A stretch of DNA of 28,951 bases from DASQWP01 sp050697555 (GTDB lineage: Bacteria; Actinomycetota; Thermoleophilia; Gaiellales; Gaiellaceae): assembly GCA_050697555.1 (NCBI GenBank), contig JBOHAD010000029.1:1-28951 (forward strand). The letters are read 5' to 3'. The position numbers and the translations under genes are program-made. The notes below the pieces were generated by a model that was not told where the DNA came from, made no database searches, and was given only the letters and a program-made list of their open reading frames with translations. Shown here in pieces: positions 7,238 to 15,051 of the stretch; the first letter of the stretch is position 1; every line of letters begins with the position of its first letter.

Positions 7238-7383
7238 CTCGCGCGCCGCTCGGCCAGCCAGGAGACGAGCCGGATGCCCATCCACACGGGCGTCAGGAGA
7301 ACGTAGAAGACGAACAGGCCGGCGGCGAGGACGACCATCCAGAACGGCCAGCAGAACCACGGAACCTTCGGCTTCTCCCTCAC
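7234..7383 (-). CDS. Small single-pass membrane protein (49 aa)
   Basis: Translation from GTG 7383 gives a basic start (MREKPKVPWFCWPFW), one long aromatic-rich hydrophobic helix (about residues 14-40, MVVLAAGLFVFYVLLTPVW) and a short tail ending AERRAS. The gene is embedded by 4-nt overlaps on both sides: GTGA with the ppsR stop (7380-7383) and TTGA with the ydeI-like start (7234-7237). Such exact embedding is strong evidence that it is translated. No family was recognised. The Lys-rich N-terminus suggests it stays in the cytoplasm. Any tie to PpsR or GlyRS is operon association only. Confidence 0.75.
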   Translation of the reverse strand: MREKPKVPWFCWPFWMVVLAAGLFVFYVLLTPVWMGIRLVSWLAERRAS

Positions 7384-8210
7384 GCCCGCGCGGCTTTTGC
7401 GTGTAGACGGCGCTCTTCGACTAGGCGGACGATGCGGCGCGCCGTCTCCTCGATGGCCAGGTTGGAGACCTCGATCACGGGGCAGCGCAAGCGGCGGTGG
7501 ACCGTCTCGGCGTAGTCGAGCTCTTCGTAGATCTCGTGGAGCTCCGCGTAGCCCGCCTTGCCGCGCCGCATCGCGCGCGCCCGCGCGCCGCGGATGTCGG
7601 CGAGCGTCTCGGCTTCGATGGTCAGCCCGACGACCTTGGCGGGGTCGAGCTCCCAGAGCTCGTTGGGCGGCTCGATCCCCTTCACGATCGGCACGTTGGC
7701 GGTCTTGTAGCCGAGGTAGGCGAGGTACATGGAGAGCGGCGTCTTCGAGCTCCGGGAGACGCCGACGAGGACGATGTCGGCGTCCTTCAGGCCCTGTGCC
7801 CCCACGCCGTCGTCGAAGCGAACCGCGAACTCGATCGCGGCCATGCGGCGGAAGTAGTTGGAGTCGAGGACGGGCCGCGCGCCCGGCTCGCGGGTCGCCG
7901 GCGAGCCGGAGACCTTCGCCACCGCCTCGATCGGGTGCCCCAGCAGGTCGCAGTAATGGACCTTGTAACGCTTGCACACGGCCCGCATCGCCTCCCGCAG
8001 ATCCGGCTGGACGAGCGTGAACATGACAACGGCGCGCCGCCCCCGCGCCCGGGCAGCCGCAAGCTGGACGTCGTCGACGTTCGTGATGCGCGGGTGGCGG
8101 ATGACCTCGAACTCCTGGCCGGGGAACTGTCCCTCGACCGCCTCGGCGAACTTGGCCGCGGTCTCGCCCGTCGAGTCGGAGACGACGTGCAGCTCGACGG
8201 GCTCGCTCAT
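7380..8210 (-). CDS. ppsR: PEP synthase / pyruvate, phosphate dikinase regulatory protein (DUF299)
   Basis: 276 aa, the usual size. Members are bifunctional cytoplasmic enzymes. They inactivate their target dikinase by ADP-dependent phosphorylation of the Thr near the catalytic His, and reactivate it by Pi-dependent dephosphorylation. The N-terminus has the conserved VVSDSTGETA (residues 9-18). The P-loop-like G150-V-S-R-S-S-K-T157 is followed by PLSMYLAYLGYKTANVP, and a C-terminal YAELHEIYEELDYAE-VHRRL segment is also present. The likely target is the dikinase encoded at 3539-6154, which carries the matching T-S-H motif. No PEP synthase gene is visible here. The ATG overlaps the glyS stop (ATGA, 8207-8210), so its synthesis is coupled to GlyRS beta. 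Confidence 0.95.
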   Translation of the reverse strand: MSEPVELHVVSDSTGETAAKFAEAVEGQFPGQEFEVIRHPRITNVDDVQLAAARARGRRAVVMFTLVQPDLREAMRAVCKRYKVHYCDLLGHPIEAVAKVSGSPATREPGARPVLDSNYFRRMAAIEFAVRFDDGVGAQGLKDADIVLVGVSRSSKTPLSMYLAYLGYKTANVPIVKGIEPPNELWELDPAKVVGLTIEAETLADIRGARARAMRRGKAGYAELHEIYEELDYAETVHRRLRCPVIEVSNLAIEETARRIVRLVEERRLHAKAARA

Positions 8211-10123
8211 CGCGGGATGTGGGAGAGGTTCCCGAGCGCGCCGACGGCGTCGCGCACGTCCAGCAGCAGGCGCAGGCGGTTCGCCCGCACCGAGGAGTCC
8301 TCGGCCATGACGAGTACCTCGTCGAAGAAGCGATCGACGGGCGGGCCGAGCTCGGCCGCGGCCGCGAGGGCGCCTTCGAAGTCTTGCTCGGCGACGGCCG
8401 CCTCGATCCTCGGCGACGCGGCCCCCAGCGTCTCGATGAGCGCCAGCTCGGCTTCGTCGGTCGCAAGCTCCGGGTCGAGATCGGGGGCGGCCCCGTCCGC
8501 CTTGCCGGCGAGCCTGTTCGCACGGTCGAAGGCGACGAAGGCGCGGTCGAAAGCCTCGGAGGCCGCCTCGCCGGCGAGCGTCTCCGCCAGACGCGCGACG
8601 GCCCCCAGCTCCGCGACCGCGCTCTCGCGGGCCGCGCGCACGAACTCGACCGGGACGTCGAGGAGGCCCTCCAGCCGCTCGAGCACGAAGTCGGGAACGT
8701 CGGAGGGGTCGTCGGTCACTTCTGCTCCCTGCTCGACGAGGAGGCCGAGGTCGCGTCGGACGAGCGCCTCGACGTCGATCTGGAGGCCTCCTTCGGTCGC
8801 CAGCCGGCAGAGGCCGATCGCCGCCCGGCGGAGGCCGCGCGGATCGCGCGACCCAGTCGGGCGCTGGCCGAGCGCGAACGCGACAGTGAGGTTGTCGAGT
8901 CTCTCGGCCGCGGCGAGGACGCGGCCCGGCTCGGTCTGCGGAAGGGGACCGTCGCCCGCGTCGGGGAGGTACTGCTCGTCGATCGCTGCGCAGACGGCCT
9001 CCGGGAAGCCGGCGAGACGCGCGTACTCCGCGCCGATGTGCCCCTCCAGATCCGGGAACTCGCGTACGAGCTCCGCCGCCTGATCCGCCTTCGCCAGCCG
9101 GGCGGCCTCGCGCGAGGCCTCTCCCCCGCCGAGCTCGGCGACGAGCTCCACCAGCCGCGCTGCCTTGTCCGCGAAGGAACCGGCACCCGCCGCGAACGTG
9201 ATGGAGCCGAGCTCCCCGGCCAGGCGCTCGACGCCGTGAGCCACGTCACGCTCGAACGTGAAGTGGGCGTCGTCCAGACGACCCTGGAGAACGCGCTCGT
9301 TGCCGGCCACGACCGTCTTCGGGTCGCCTCCGTTGGCGACGAAGGCGAAGCGGGCGCCCTCGAGCGGAAAGTACCGCTGATGCGATTGCATCGCTGTCTG
9401 GACGACCCGCGGAGGGAGCTCCAGAAAGCGCTCGTCGAAGCTTCCCGCGAGGACGAGCGGGCTCTCGACGAGGTAGACGACCTCCTCGAGGACTCCGGCG
9501 GGGTCGCTCCAGCCGCCGATCCGGTCGAGGCCCTCGACGATCAGCCGGCGACGCTCGTCCGCCTGGGGCTCGACACCGGCGGCGCGGAGCACGTCGGTGT
9601 AGTCGTTGGCGTGCGGGATCTCGACCTCCCCGTGAGTGAAGCGGTGCCCGTAGGACGATCCGCTGAAGCCCTCCACCGTCTGCCGATCGAGCTTGGCGCA
9701 GACCCAGCGCACGGGTCGCGCGAAGCGGATCCCGCTCTCGTCCCAGCGCATCGACTTCGTGAACACGAGTCCGCGCACGATCTCGTCCAGGCGCTCGGGA
9801 AGCGCCTCCTCGATCGGCCGGCCGGGGATCGTGACGCCCAGGAACCCGTCCCGGACCTCGAGCTCGTCGCCGCTGACTCCATGCTTGCGTGCGAAGCCTT
9901 CGGCCGCCTTCTCCCGCAGGTGCTCGGGCGGCCCTTTCACCCACTGGTCGGGCGAGTGCCCGGGCAGATCCGTGAGGTAGATCGCGAGCCGGCGTGGGCC
10001 CACTAGAACACCGCCCCGCTCGCCCCCGAGCGTCGGCAGCCACTCGGCCAGTTGCCGCTCAGCCTCGCGACAGGCCGAGGCCGGAAGCTCCTCGCAGCCG
10101 ATCTCAAGCAGCAGGCTGGGCAA
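8207..10123 (-). CDS. glyS: Glycyl-tRNA synthetase beta subunit
   Basis: 638 aa, shorter than the E. coli subunit (about 690). It pairs with GlyQ as an alpha2-beta2 enzyme that charges tRNA-Gly in the cytoplasm. The N-terminus SLLLEIGCEELPASACREAERQL is diagnostic. Mid-protein are the HD-like region with YARLAGFPEAVCAAIDEQY, the LDNLTVAFALGQRPTGSRDP segment and RRAAIGLCRL. The C-terminus is an anticodon-binding (DALR-like) helical domain ending RLLLDVRDAVGALGNLSHIPR. The start is taken as TTG 10123, which gives MPSLLLEIGCEELPA and overlaps the glyQ end by 20 nt. No ATG or GTG lies between it and the conserved start, and the more distant upstream ATG (10300) would read through glyQ. The stop overlaps ppsR. 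Confidence 0.95.
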   Translation of the reverse strand: MPSLLLEIGCEELPASACREAERQLAEWLPTLGGERGGVLVGPRRLAIYLTDLPGHSPDQWVKGPPEHLREKAAEGFARKHGVSGDELEVRDGFLGVTIPGRPIEEALPERLDEIVRGLVFTKSMRWDESGIRFARPVRWVCAKLDRQTVEGFSGSSYGHRFTHGEVEIPHANDYTDVLRAAGVEPQADERRRLIVEGLDRIGGWSDPAGVLEEVVYLVESPLVLAGSFDERFLELPPRVVQTAMQSHQRYFPLEGARFAFVANGGDPKTVVAGNERVLQGRLDDAHFTFERDVAHGVERLAGELGSITFAAGAGSFADKAARLVELVAELGGGEASREAARLAKADQAAELVREFPDLEGHIGAEYARLAGFPEAVCAAIDEQYLPDAGDGPLPQTEPGRVLAAAERLDNLTVAFALGQRPTGSRDPRGLRRAAIGLCRLATEGGLQIDVEALVRRDLGLLVEQGAEVTDDPSDVPDFVLERLEGLLDVPVEFVRAARESAVAELGAVARLAETLAGEAASEAFDRAFVAFDRANRLAGKADGAAPDLDPELATDEAELALIETLGAASPRIEAAVAEQDFEGALAAAAELGPPVDRFFDEVLVMAEDSSVRANRLRLLLDVRDAVGALGNLSHIPR

Positions 10124-10967
10124 GGCTCTCGACGTACAGCTGCGCGACGCGGCGGGCGAGGCCGCGCACACGCGCGATGTAGCTCGCGCGCTCGGTGACG
10201 GAGATGGCGCCGCGCGCGTCGAGCAGGTTGAAGGCGTGCGAGCACTTGAGCACCTGGTCGTAGGCCGGCAGCGGCAGGCCGCGCTCGAGGAGGTGAGCAC
10301 ACTCGGCCTCGTGCTCGCCGAACCGGCGCGTCAGCACGTCGACGGGCGCCTCCTCGAAGTTGTAGATCGACCACTGGCGCTCGTTCTCGCGGTAGACGTC
10401 GCCCCAGGTCACGCCTGGCGCCCATTCCAGGTCGAAACCCGAGTCCTTCTCCTGGAGGAACATGGCCAGGCGCTCGAGCCCGTACGTGATCTCGGCCGGG
10501 ACGAGGTCGAGCTCGAGGCCGCCGAGCTGCTGGAAGTACGTGAACTGCGTCACCTCCATGCCGTCGACCCATACTTCCCAGCCAAGCCCCCACGCGCCGA
10601 GGGTCGGGCCTTCCCAGTCGTCCTCGACGAGCCGGACGTCGTGCTTCGCGACGTCGATGCCGACGGCCTCGAGCGAGGCGAAGTAGAGGTCGAGCACGTC
10701 CGGCGGGGCCGGCTTCAGGACCACCTGGTACTGGAAGTAGTGCTGGAAGCGGTACGGGTTCTCGCCGTAGCGCCCGTCGGTGGGGCGGATGGACGGCTCC
10801 ACGTACGCCGTCTTCCAGGGCTCCGGGCCGAGGCAGCGGAGGAACGTCGCGGGGTTGAACGTGCCCGCGCCGACCTCCGTGTGGTACGGCTGCATGAGCA
10901 CGCAGCCGTAGTCGGCCCAGTAGCGCTCGAGACGGGCGATCATCTCCTGGTACGAGGGGGCGCTCAC
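10104..10967 (-). CDS. glyQ: Glycyl-tRNA synthetase alpha subunit
   Basis: 287 aa, normal for the family. It holds the class II catalytic site for glycine activation. Conserved stretches are RYWADYGCVLMQPYHTEVGAGTFNPATFLR, WKTAYVEPSIRPTDGRYGENPYR, FQHYFQYQVVLKP and WGLGWEVWVDGMEVTQFTYFQQ. The start is GTG 10967, which begins with the family N-terminus SAPSYQEMIARLERYWADYG. Seven nt upstream is TAGGAT, which could serve as a -10 hexamer for a leaderless message or, through its AGGA, as a Shine-Dalgarno. Most actinobacteria instead use a single-chain GlyRS, so the heterotetrameric form is a lineage clue. It is the first gene of the glyQ-glyS-ppsR-small TM-ydeI operon. Confidence 0.96.
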   Translation of the reverse strand: MSAPSYQEMIARLERYWADYGCVLMQPYHTEVGAGTFNPATFLRCLGPEPWKTAYVEPSIRPTDGRYGENPYRFQHYFQYQVVLKPAPPDVLDLYFASLEAVGIDVAKHDVRLVEDDWEGPTLGAWGLGWEVWVDGMEVTQFTYFQQLGGLELDLVPAEITYGLERLAMFLQEKDSGFDLEWAPGVTWGDVYRENERQWSIYNFEEAPVDVLTRRFGEHEAECAHLLERGLPLPAYDQVLKCSHAFNLLDARGAISVTERASYIARVRGLARRVAQLYVESLAQPAA

Positions 10968-10974
10968 GGGGCTG

Positions 10975-10980
10975 ATCCTA
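10975..10980 (-). promoter_or_regulatory. Putative -10 of leaderless glyQ promoter
   Basis: TAGGAT on the minus strand, 7 nt before the glyQ GTG. It matches the TAGNNT pattern seen at five other genes in the window. It is ambiguous because the embedded AGGA could instead be a ribosome binding site. Confidence 0.4.
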
Positions 10981-11223
10981 CTGGCGCCCTGCGCTTGACC
11001 GGCCCTGCACGCGGGACTACGGTCGCGTCGTTCGGTGGCGACCACCGCCCTCTTCGCCGAGATCCTCATCGTCGGTCTCCGGGCTGAGGCCCGGTCGACG
11101 CTCAGGCTGCAGCCGATCCGGTGACGGGCCGGTGTAGGCCGCCCCAAGCTCCCTCGCTCGCCCGCGGCGGGCGGGCTTAACCGACGATCGTTGACGTGTC
11201 CGGCGCGTCGATCTCGCGCGCGA
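10981..11223. other. Non-coding stretch upstream of glyQ, with a GC hairpin
   Basis: About 240 bases between the glyQ promoter and the stop of the 59-aa gene. A strong 9-bp hairpin with a 3-nt loop lies at 11156-11176 (GCTCGCCCG, loop CGG, CGGGCGGGC; one G-U pair if read as plus-strand RNA). Without a U-tract it may terminate or insulate transcription between the two units. I looked for a T-box leader, because glyQS often has one in other phyla, and did not find a convincing match. No coding sequence is supported. Confidence 0.4.
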
Positions 11224-11403
11224 TCAGCCGTCGGTCGACGCCTTCCCTGCTAACGGCTTCACCTCGGAGACGACCCAGCGCCGACCGCGCATGCTGAACG
11301 TCTCACCGATTCGGAGCTCGCGGTCGAGCCTGGTCCGGACGGCAACCGAGCGAATGAGGCCCTGCACTTCCAGCATCATGTCGTAGGCGAGATCCTGCGT
11401 CAT
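11224..11403 (-). CDS. Small conserved-looking protein (59 aa), divergent from ppk
   Basis: From ATG 11403 it reads MTQDLAYDMMLEVQGLIRSV and ends in a compact beta-rich segment (ELRIGETFSMRGRRWVVSEV) with a polar tail. A strong AAGGGAGAG Shine-Dalgarno lies 8 nt upstream, the best evidence that it is real. The same frame stays open far upstream, but that part runs opposite ppk and lacks coding character. There is no signal peptide or membrane helix. No family was recognised. The RGRRWVVSEV motif resembles small barrel-like domains of unknown function in actinobacteria. It shares the 11404-11602 upstream region with ppk, so a PHO-like element there could affect both. Confidence 0.65.
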   Translation of the reverse strand: MTQDLAYDMMLEVQGLIRSVAVRTRLDRELRIGETFSMRGRRWVVSEVKPLAGKASTDG

Positions 11404-11486
11404 GCCGAGCGCTCTCCCTTCATCGATCACCGGACGGAGCGCAACGTAACGCAGCGCGACCGCAGTGCAGTGCGTTGTGGAGAACG

Positions 11487-11519
11487 GTTCACGAGACGTT
11501 CCCCACCTGGTAACGGCGA
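11487..11519 (+). promoter_or_regulatory. PHO-box-like triple direct repeat upstream of ppk
   Basis: Three 7-mers spaced exactly 11 nt apart: GTTCACG (11487-11493), GTTCCCC (11498-11504) and GGTAACG (11509-11515). Actinobacterial PhoP boxes are direct repeats of GTTCACC-like 7-mers with 4-nt spacers, and E. coli PhoB boxes have the same 11-nt period. The first two units match the consensus at 6 and 6 of 7 positions, and the third is degenerate. The site is about 85-115 nt before the ppk start, and ppk is a known PhoP target in Streptomyces. Regulation by PhoP here is inferred. Confidence 0.5.
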
Positions 11520-11602
11520 CCTGCTGCAAGATGGCCACGCATGCCGGAACGTTCGACGACTGCCTCGTCTGCACGGTGACCCCGGCGAAGAGGAGACCGA
11601 AC

Positions 11603-13675
11603 GTGGCGCGTCCGGCGCGCTTGCTCAACCGTGAGCTCTCCTGGCTCGACTCCAACGCGCGCCTCCTCGAGCTCGCCGCGGATCTAAAGACGCCGCTGCT
11701 CGAACGTGTGAAGTTCTTCTCGATCTTCTCCTCGAACCTCGACGAGTTCTTCATGGTGCGCGTGGCCGGTCTCATGGGCCAGGCGGCCACGGGCCTTGCC
11801 GTGCGCTCGCCTGACGGGCGCACGCCGCTCGCCGCGCTGGCCGAGATCCGGGAGCGCGTGCGACAACTCAGCGCCGAGCAATCGCGGCTTTGGACGCGCG
11901 ACCTCCTGCCCGCGCTGGCGGAGAACGGGATCCGCGTCGGCGGAGTGGCCGAGTGCGACGAGGAGGAGCTGGCCGAGCTCGAGCACCGGTTCGAGCGCGA
12001 GATCTATCCGGTCTTGACGCCGCTCGCCGTCGGGCCAGGACAGCCTTTCCCTTATATCTCCGGCCTCTCGCTGAGCCTGGCCGTCTTCGTTCGAGATCAG
12101 AAGACGGGCGAGGAGCGCTTCGCCCGGGTGAAGGTTCCCGAGGGTCTGCCCCGCTTCGTCCCAGCGGGCACCAGCGGGCGCTGGGTCCCACTCGAAAGCA
12201 CGATCTCCCACTTCCTGTTTCGCCTCTTTCCGCAGATGGAAGTCGGCGAGTGCGCCGCCTTTCGCGTTACGCGCAATGCAGACTTCGAGGTGTCCGACGA
12301 GGCCGATGACCTGCTCGAAGCGGTCGAGTTCGAGCTGCGTCGGCGGCGCTTCGGCGAGGTCGTCCGAGTCGAGGTGTCCGACTCCATGTCCGACCCGATG
12401 CTCGGACGCCTGCGCTCAGGGCTGGGAGCGACGCCCGAGCTCGAGGTCCGGATCCGTGGACTGCTCGCCATGGCCGACCTCTCGGAACTGACGGCGCTCG
12501 AGCGCCCCGAACTGCGGGACGAGCCCTGGGTGCCGCGCCCCCATCCGCGCTTCGCGGCGGCGAGGGCCGACAGCGGGGACGTCTTCCGGGAGATCGGGCG
12601 TGGCGACATCCTCGTCCACCACCCGTACGACTCCTTCGCGACGAGCTTCGAGACGGTCGTGCGCGCGGCGGCGGAGGATCCGAGCCTCACGGCCATGAAG
12701 ACGACCGTTTACCGCACGAGTGACGACTCGCCTCTCGTCCCGGCCCTGATCGAAACCGCCGAGGCGGGCAAGCAGAGCGTCTGCCTGGTCGAGCTGAAGG
12801 CGCGCTTCGACGAGCGCCGCAACATCGAGTGGTCGCGCGCGCTCGAGCGTGCCGGCGTCCACGTCGTCTACGGCTTCCCCAACGTCAAAATCCACGCGAA
12901 GATGACGCTCATCGTCCGCCGCGAGGAGGGCGGGCTGCGCCGTTACGTCCACCTCGGGACGGGCAACTACCACGCGCTCACGGCGCGCGTGTACGAGGAC
13001 TTTGGCCTTTTCACCGCCGACGAGGACATCGCCGCCGACGTCGCCGACCTCTTCAACATCATCACCGGCTTCGGGCGCCCCCAGCGCTTCCGCAAGCTCC
13101 TCGTGGCACCCTTCGACCTCCGCTCCCGTCTCATCCAGGAGATCCGCGCCGTAGCCGAGGCAGCGGCCGCCGGTAAGACCGCGCGCATCCGGATCAAGGT
13201 GAACGCGCTCACGGACGAGGCCATCATCGAAGAGCTTTACAGCGCGTCCGGCAAAGGAGCGACGATAGAGATCGTCGCCCGAAGCATCTGCTCGCTTCGG
13301 CCCGGCCTCACCGACCTAAGCGAACGAATCACCGTTCGGAGCGTGCTGGGCCGCTTCCTCGAGCACAGCCGCGTCTTCATCTTCCAGGCGGGTAAGAAAA
13401 CGTCCTACTGGATCGGCAGCGCCGACCTGATGCCACGAAACCTCGACCACCGGCTCGAAGTGGTCGCCCCAGTGGAGGATTCTGCCCTCCAGCAGCGTCT
13501 GGCAAAGACGTTCGACCAGCTCGGCGCCGCGAACGCGAACGCCTGGGAGCTCGGCCCCGACGGGGCCTGGAAACGCGCGCGTCCGAAGAAGAATGAGGCC
13601 GAAGAGGACGCGCAGGAGGCCCTCATGCGCAGAGTTCGAAGGGCCTACCCCCGTGCGCGGTCTCGGCTCCGCTAA
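11603..13675 (+). CDS. ppk: Polyphosphate kinase 1
   Basis: 690 aa. It polymerises the gamma-phosphate of ATP into inorganic polyphosphate, reversibly. Domains follow the PPK1 order: N-terminal ARLLNRELSWLDSNARLLELA, the SIFSSNLDEFFMVRVAGL signature, a head domain, then two phospholipase-D-like C-terminal domains. The autophosphorylated His is His431 in KIHAK. The second essential His is His588 in FLEHSRVFIF, matching E. coli H435 and H592. The start is GTG 11603, with an AGGAG Shine-Dalgarno 7 nt before it. The frame is open to 11465, but those residues have no family similarity. It is followed after 47 nt by ppx. A PHO-like repeat upstream suggests induction by phosphate limitation. Confidence 0.97.
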   Translation: MARPARLLNRELSWLDSNARLLELAADLKTPLLERVKFFSIFSSNLDEFFMVRVAGLMGQAATGLAVRSPDGRTPLAALAEIRERVRQLSAEQSRLWTRDLLPALAENGIRVGGVAECDEEELAELEHRFEREIYPVLTPLAVGPGQPFPYISGLSLSLAVFVRDQKTGEERFARVKVPEGLPRFVPAGTSGRWVPLESTISHFLFRLFPQMEVGECAAFRVTRNADFEVSDEADDLLEAVEFELRRRRFGEVVRVEVSDSMSDPMLGRLRSGLGATPELEVRIRGLLAMADLSELTALERPELRDEPWVPRPHPRFAAARADSGDVFREIGRGDILVHHPYDSFATSFETVVRAAAEDPSLTAMKTTVYRTSDDSPLVPALIETAEAGKQSVCLVELKARFDERRNIEWSRALERAGVHVVYGFPNVKIHAKMTLIVRREEGGLRRYVHLGTGNYHALTARVYEDFGLFTADEDIAADVADLFNIITGFGRPQRFRKLLVAPFDLRSRLIQEIRAVAEAAAAGKTARIRIKVNALTDEAIIEELYSASGKGATIEIVARSICSLRPGLTDLSERITVRSVLGRFLEHSRVFIFQAGKKTSYWIGSADLMPRNLDHRLEVVAPVEDSALQQRLAKTFDQLGAANANAWELGPDGAWKRARPKKNEAEEDAQEALMRRVRRAYPRARSRLR

Positions 13676-13722
13676 CCGCCGCACACGTTTACCGGCCGAC
13701 GCTGACTGGACAATGGGGCCCA

Positions 13723-14604
13723 ATGAGAGTTGCGGTTATCGACGTAGGCTCGAATACGGTTCGCCTGCTCGTTTCCGAGCGGCGCGCCGGCCGGATCGAG
13801 TCGGTCCGCGAGGCGCGCAGTCTTCTCCTGCTCGGACAAGAGATCGAGCGTCGAGGCTCGCTCTCCGCTCCGAAGCTGGCCGAGACGCGCCGCTGTGCCT
13901 ACCATCTCTCGACGCTTGCGCGGGAGGCGGGTGCGGCCCGGCTCGAGGTCGTCGTCACGGCGCCCGGACGGCAGAGTGGGAACGCGGATGAGCTCGTGCG
14001 TGTCCTCTCGGAGACCACGGCTGCGCCCGTGCGTGTGCTCTCTCCGGACGAGGAGGGACGGCTTGCCTGGGATGGAGCGGTCTCCGCCGCCGCCGAGCTT
14101 GCGCCGACCCTCGCTGTCTGCGACGTCGGAGGCGGCTCGACCGAGCTCTTGGTCGGCACGCCAGAGGGCGGACCTGCGTGGACTCGCTCCCTCGACATCG
14201 GGTGCCTTCGCCTGACGGAGCGATTGCTCGACCGCGACCCGCCCGGCAAGGAAGGCATGCGCGCTGTCGGCGCCGAGCTCGCGGCTGCCTTCGAGGGGTT
14301 GACAGTCCCGCTACCGCAGGCGGCGATGGCCACGGGCGGGACTGCACGTGCGCTCAAGAAGCTCGTCGGCGCACGGCTCGGAGAGGACGAGCTCGCCGCC
14401 GCCGTCCGCCGACTGACGAAGCGCAGCGCGCGCGAGATCGCACGCTCGGCGAGCGTCGACCGCGAGCGGGCACGGACGCTACCGGCAGGCGTTCTCATCC
14501 TCGCCGAAGTGCAGCGGCTGCTGCGCACGCCGCTCGTCGTGTCCGCCGCCGGCCTGCGGGAGGGCGTCACCCTCACTCTCCTGGCCGAGTCCGCCGCCGC
14601 TTAA
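13723..14604 (+). CDS. ppx: Ppx/GppA-family exopolyphosphatase (short actinobacterial type)
   Basis: 293 aa, a single actin-like ASKHA core without the C-terminal HD extension of E. coli Ppx/GppA. It is comparable to short mycobacterial Ppx proteins. Nucleotide/phosphate-binding motifs: VAVIDVGSNTVRLLV at the N-terminus, the DEEGRLAWDGAV segment, CDVGGGSTELLV (phosphate-2 loop) and MATGGTARALKKL. The predicted activity is processive release of Pi from polyphosphate chain ends, although some members act on pppGpp. It is 47 nt downstream of ppk on the same strand, so synthesis and degradation of polyphosphate are probably co-expressed. It converges on the SixA-like gene with a 21-nt gap. Confidence 0.92.
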   Translation: MRVAVIDVGSNTVRLLVSERRAGRIESVREARSLLLLGQEIERRGSLSAPKLAETRRCAYHLSTLAREAGAARLEVVVTAPGRQSGNADELVRVLSETTAAPVRVLSPDEEGRLAWDGAVSAAAELAPTLAVCDVGGGSTELLVGTPEGGPAWTRSLDIGCLRLTERLLDRDPPGKEGMRAVGAELAAAFEGLTVPLPQAAMATGGTARALKKLVGARLGEDELAAAVRRLTKRSAREIARSASVDRERARTLPAGVLILAEVQRLLRTPLVVSAAGLREGVTLTLLAESAAA

Positions 14605-14625
14605 TTCTCCCCCGCGCCGTCGCAC

Positions 14626-15051
14626 TCACGCCGGCGGCGGCAGATACTCGATCGGCGTGAGGACGTCCCCGTCGAATCGAAAGACCCAGGTCGACCCTTT
14701 CTCGCTCTCCTCGCCGAGCACCTCCGCGACCACGTCGCCGTGCGTGCAGAGCACGACCACTTCCTCGGCGAGCTTCGCGGCAACGCTGTGGACCTCGTCC
14801 GCGGAGGCGCCCTCCGCGAGCTCTCCGCGCTCCTCCACGGTCAAACCGAGGTCGCGGGCGAGCGGCTCGACCGTCTCGCGGCAGCGGACGGAGCTGCTCG
14901 AGAGAACGCGGCTCGGGCCGTGCCGGCGAAGAAGGTCGACGAGACCTTCGGCCTGGCGACGGCCCCGCGCGTCGAGCGGCCGCAGGCGATCGTCGCCCTT
15001 CCACCTCTTCCGCTCGCCGGCGCTGGCGTGACGGACGAACAGGATGGTCAT
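14626..15051 (-). CDS. SixA-like histidine phosphatase (MutT1 C-terminal-domain homologue)
   Basis: 141 aa. The RHG-family signature FVRHASAGER has the phospho-accepting His8. R57 of SSSVRCRET and H104 of LCTHGD complete the active site. The stretch WKGDDRLRPLDARGRRQAEGL resembles the C-terminal phosphatase domain of mycobacterial MutT1 as much as it does SixA. Start and upstream stop share one base (TGATG, 15049-15053), so translation is coupled to the Nudix gene. In mycobacteria these two domains form one protein encoded beside ppk1, so a joint role in hydrolysing nucleoside or dinucleoside polyphosphates is inferred. Phosphohistidine phosphatase activity as in E. coli SixA is the alternative. 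Confidence 0.88.
   Translation of the reverse strand: MTILFVRHASAGERKRWKGDDRLRPLDARGRRQAEGLVDLLRRHGPSRVLSSSSVRCRETVEPLARDLGLTVEERGELAEGASADEVHSVAAKLAEEVVVLCTHGDVVAEVLGEESEKGSTWVFRFDGDVLTPIEYLPPPA

Noticed and set aside
8219..10006. Long plus-strand frame opposite glyS
   Set aside because: Antisense to glyS, rich in Arg/Asp/Leu repeats, with no ribosome site or domain.
10968..11223. T-box riboswitch before glyQ
   Set aside because: A GAGGGCGGTGG stretch (minus strand) loosely recalls the T-box core. It lacks the UGGA expected for tRNA-Gly, and I could not place a stem I specifier loop with GGC.
11448..11476. Inverted repeat AACGCA-N17-TGCGTT in the ppk upstream region
   Set aside because: The arms are short and the spacer long. 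It could be chance in this composition, so it is not called as an operator.
11404..11602. ppk starting at 11465 rather than 11603
   Set aside because: The extra 46 codons have no PPK similarity and contain the PHO-like repeat. AGGAG at 11591 supports GTG 11603.
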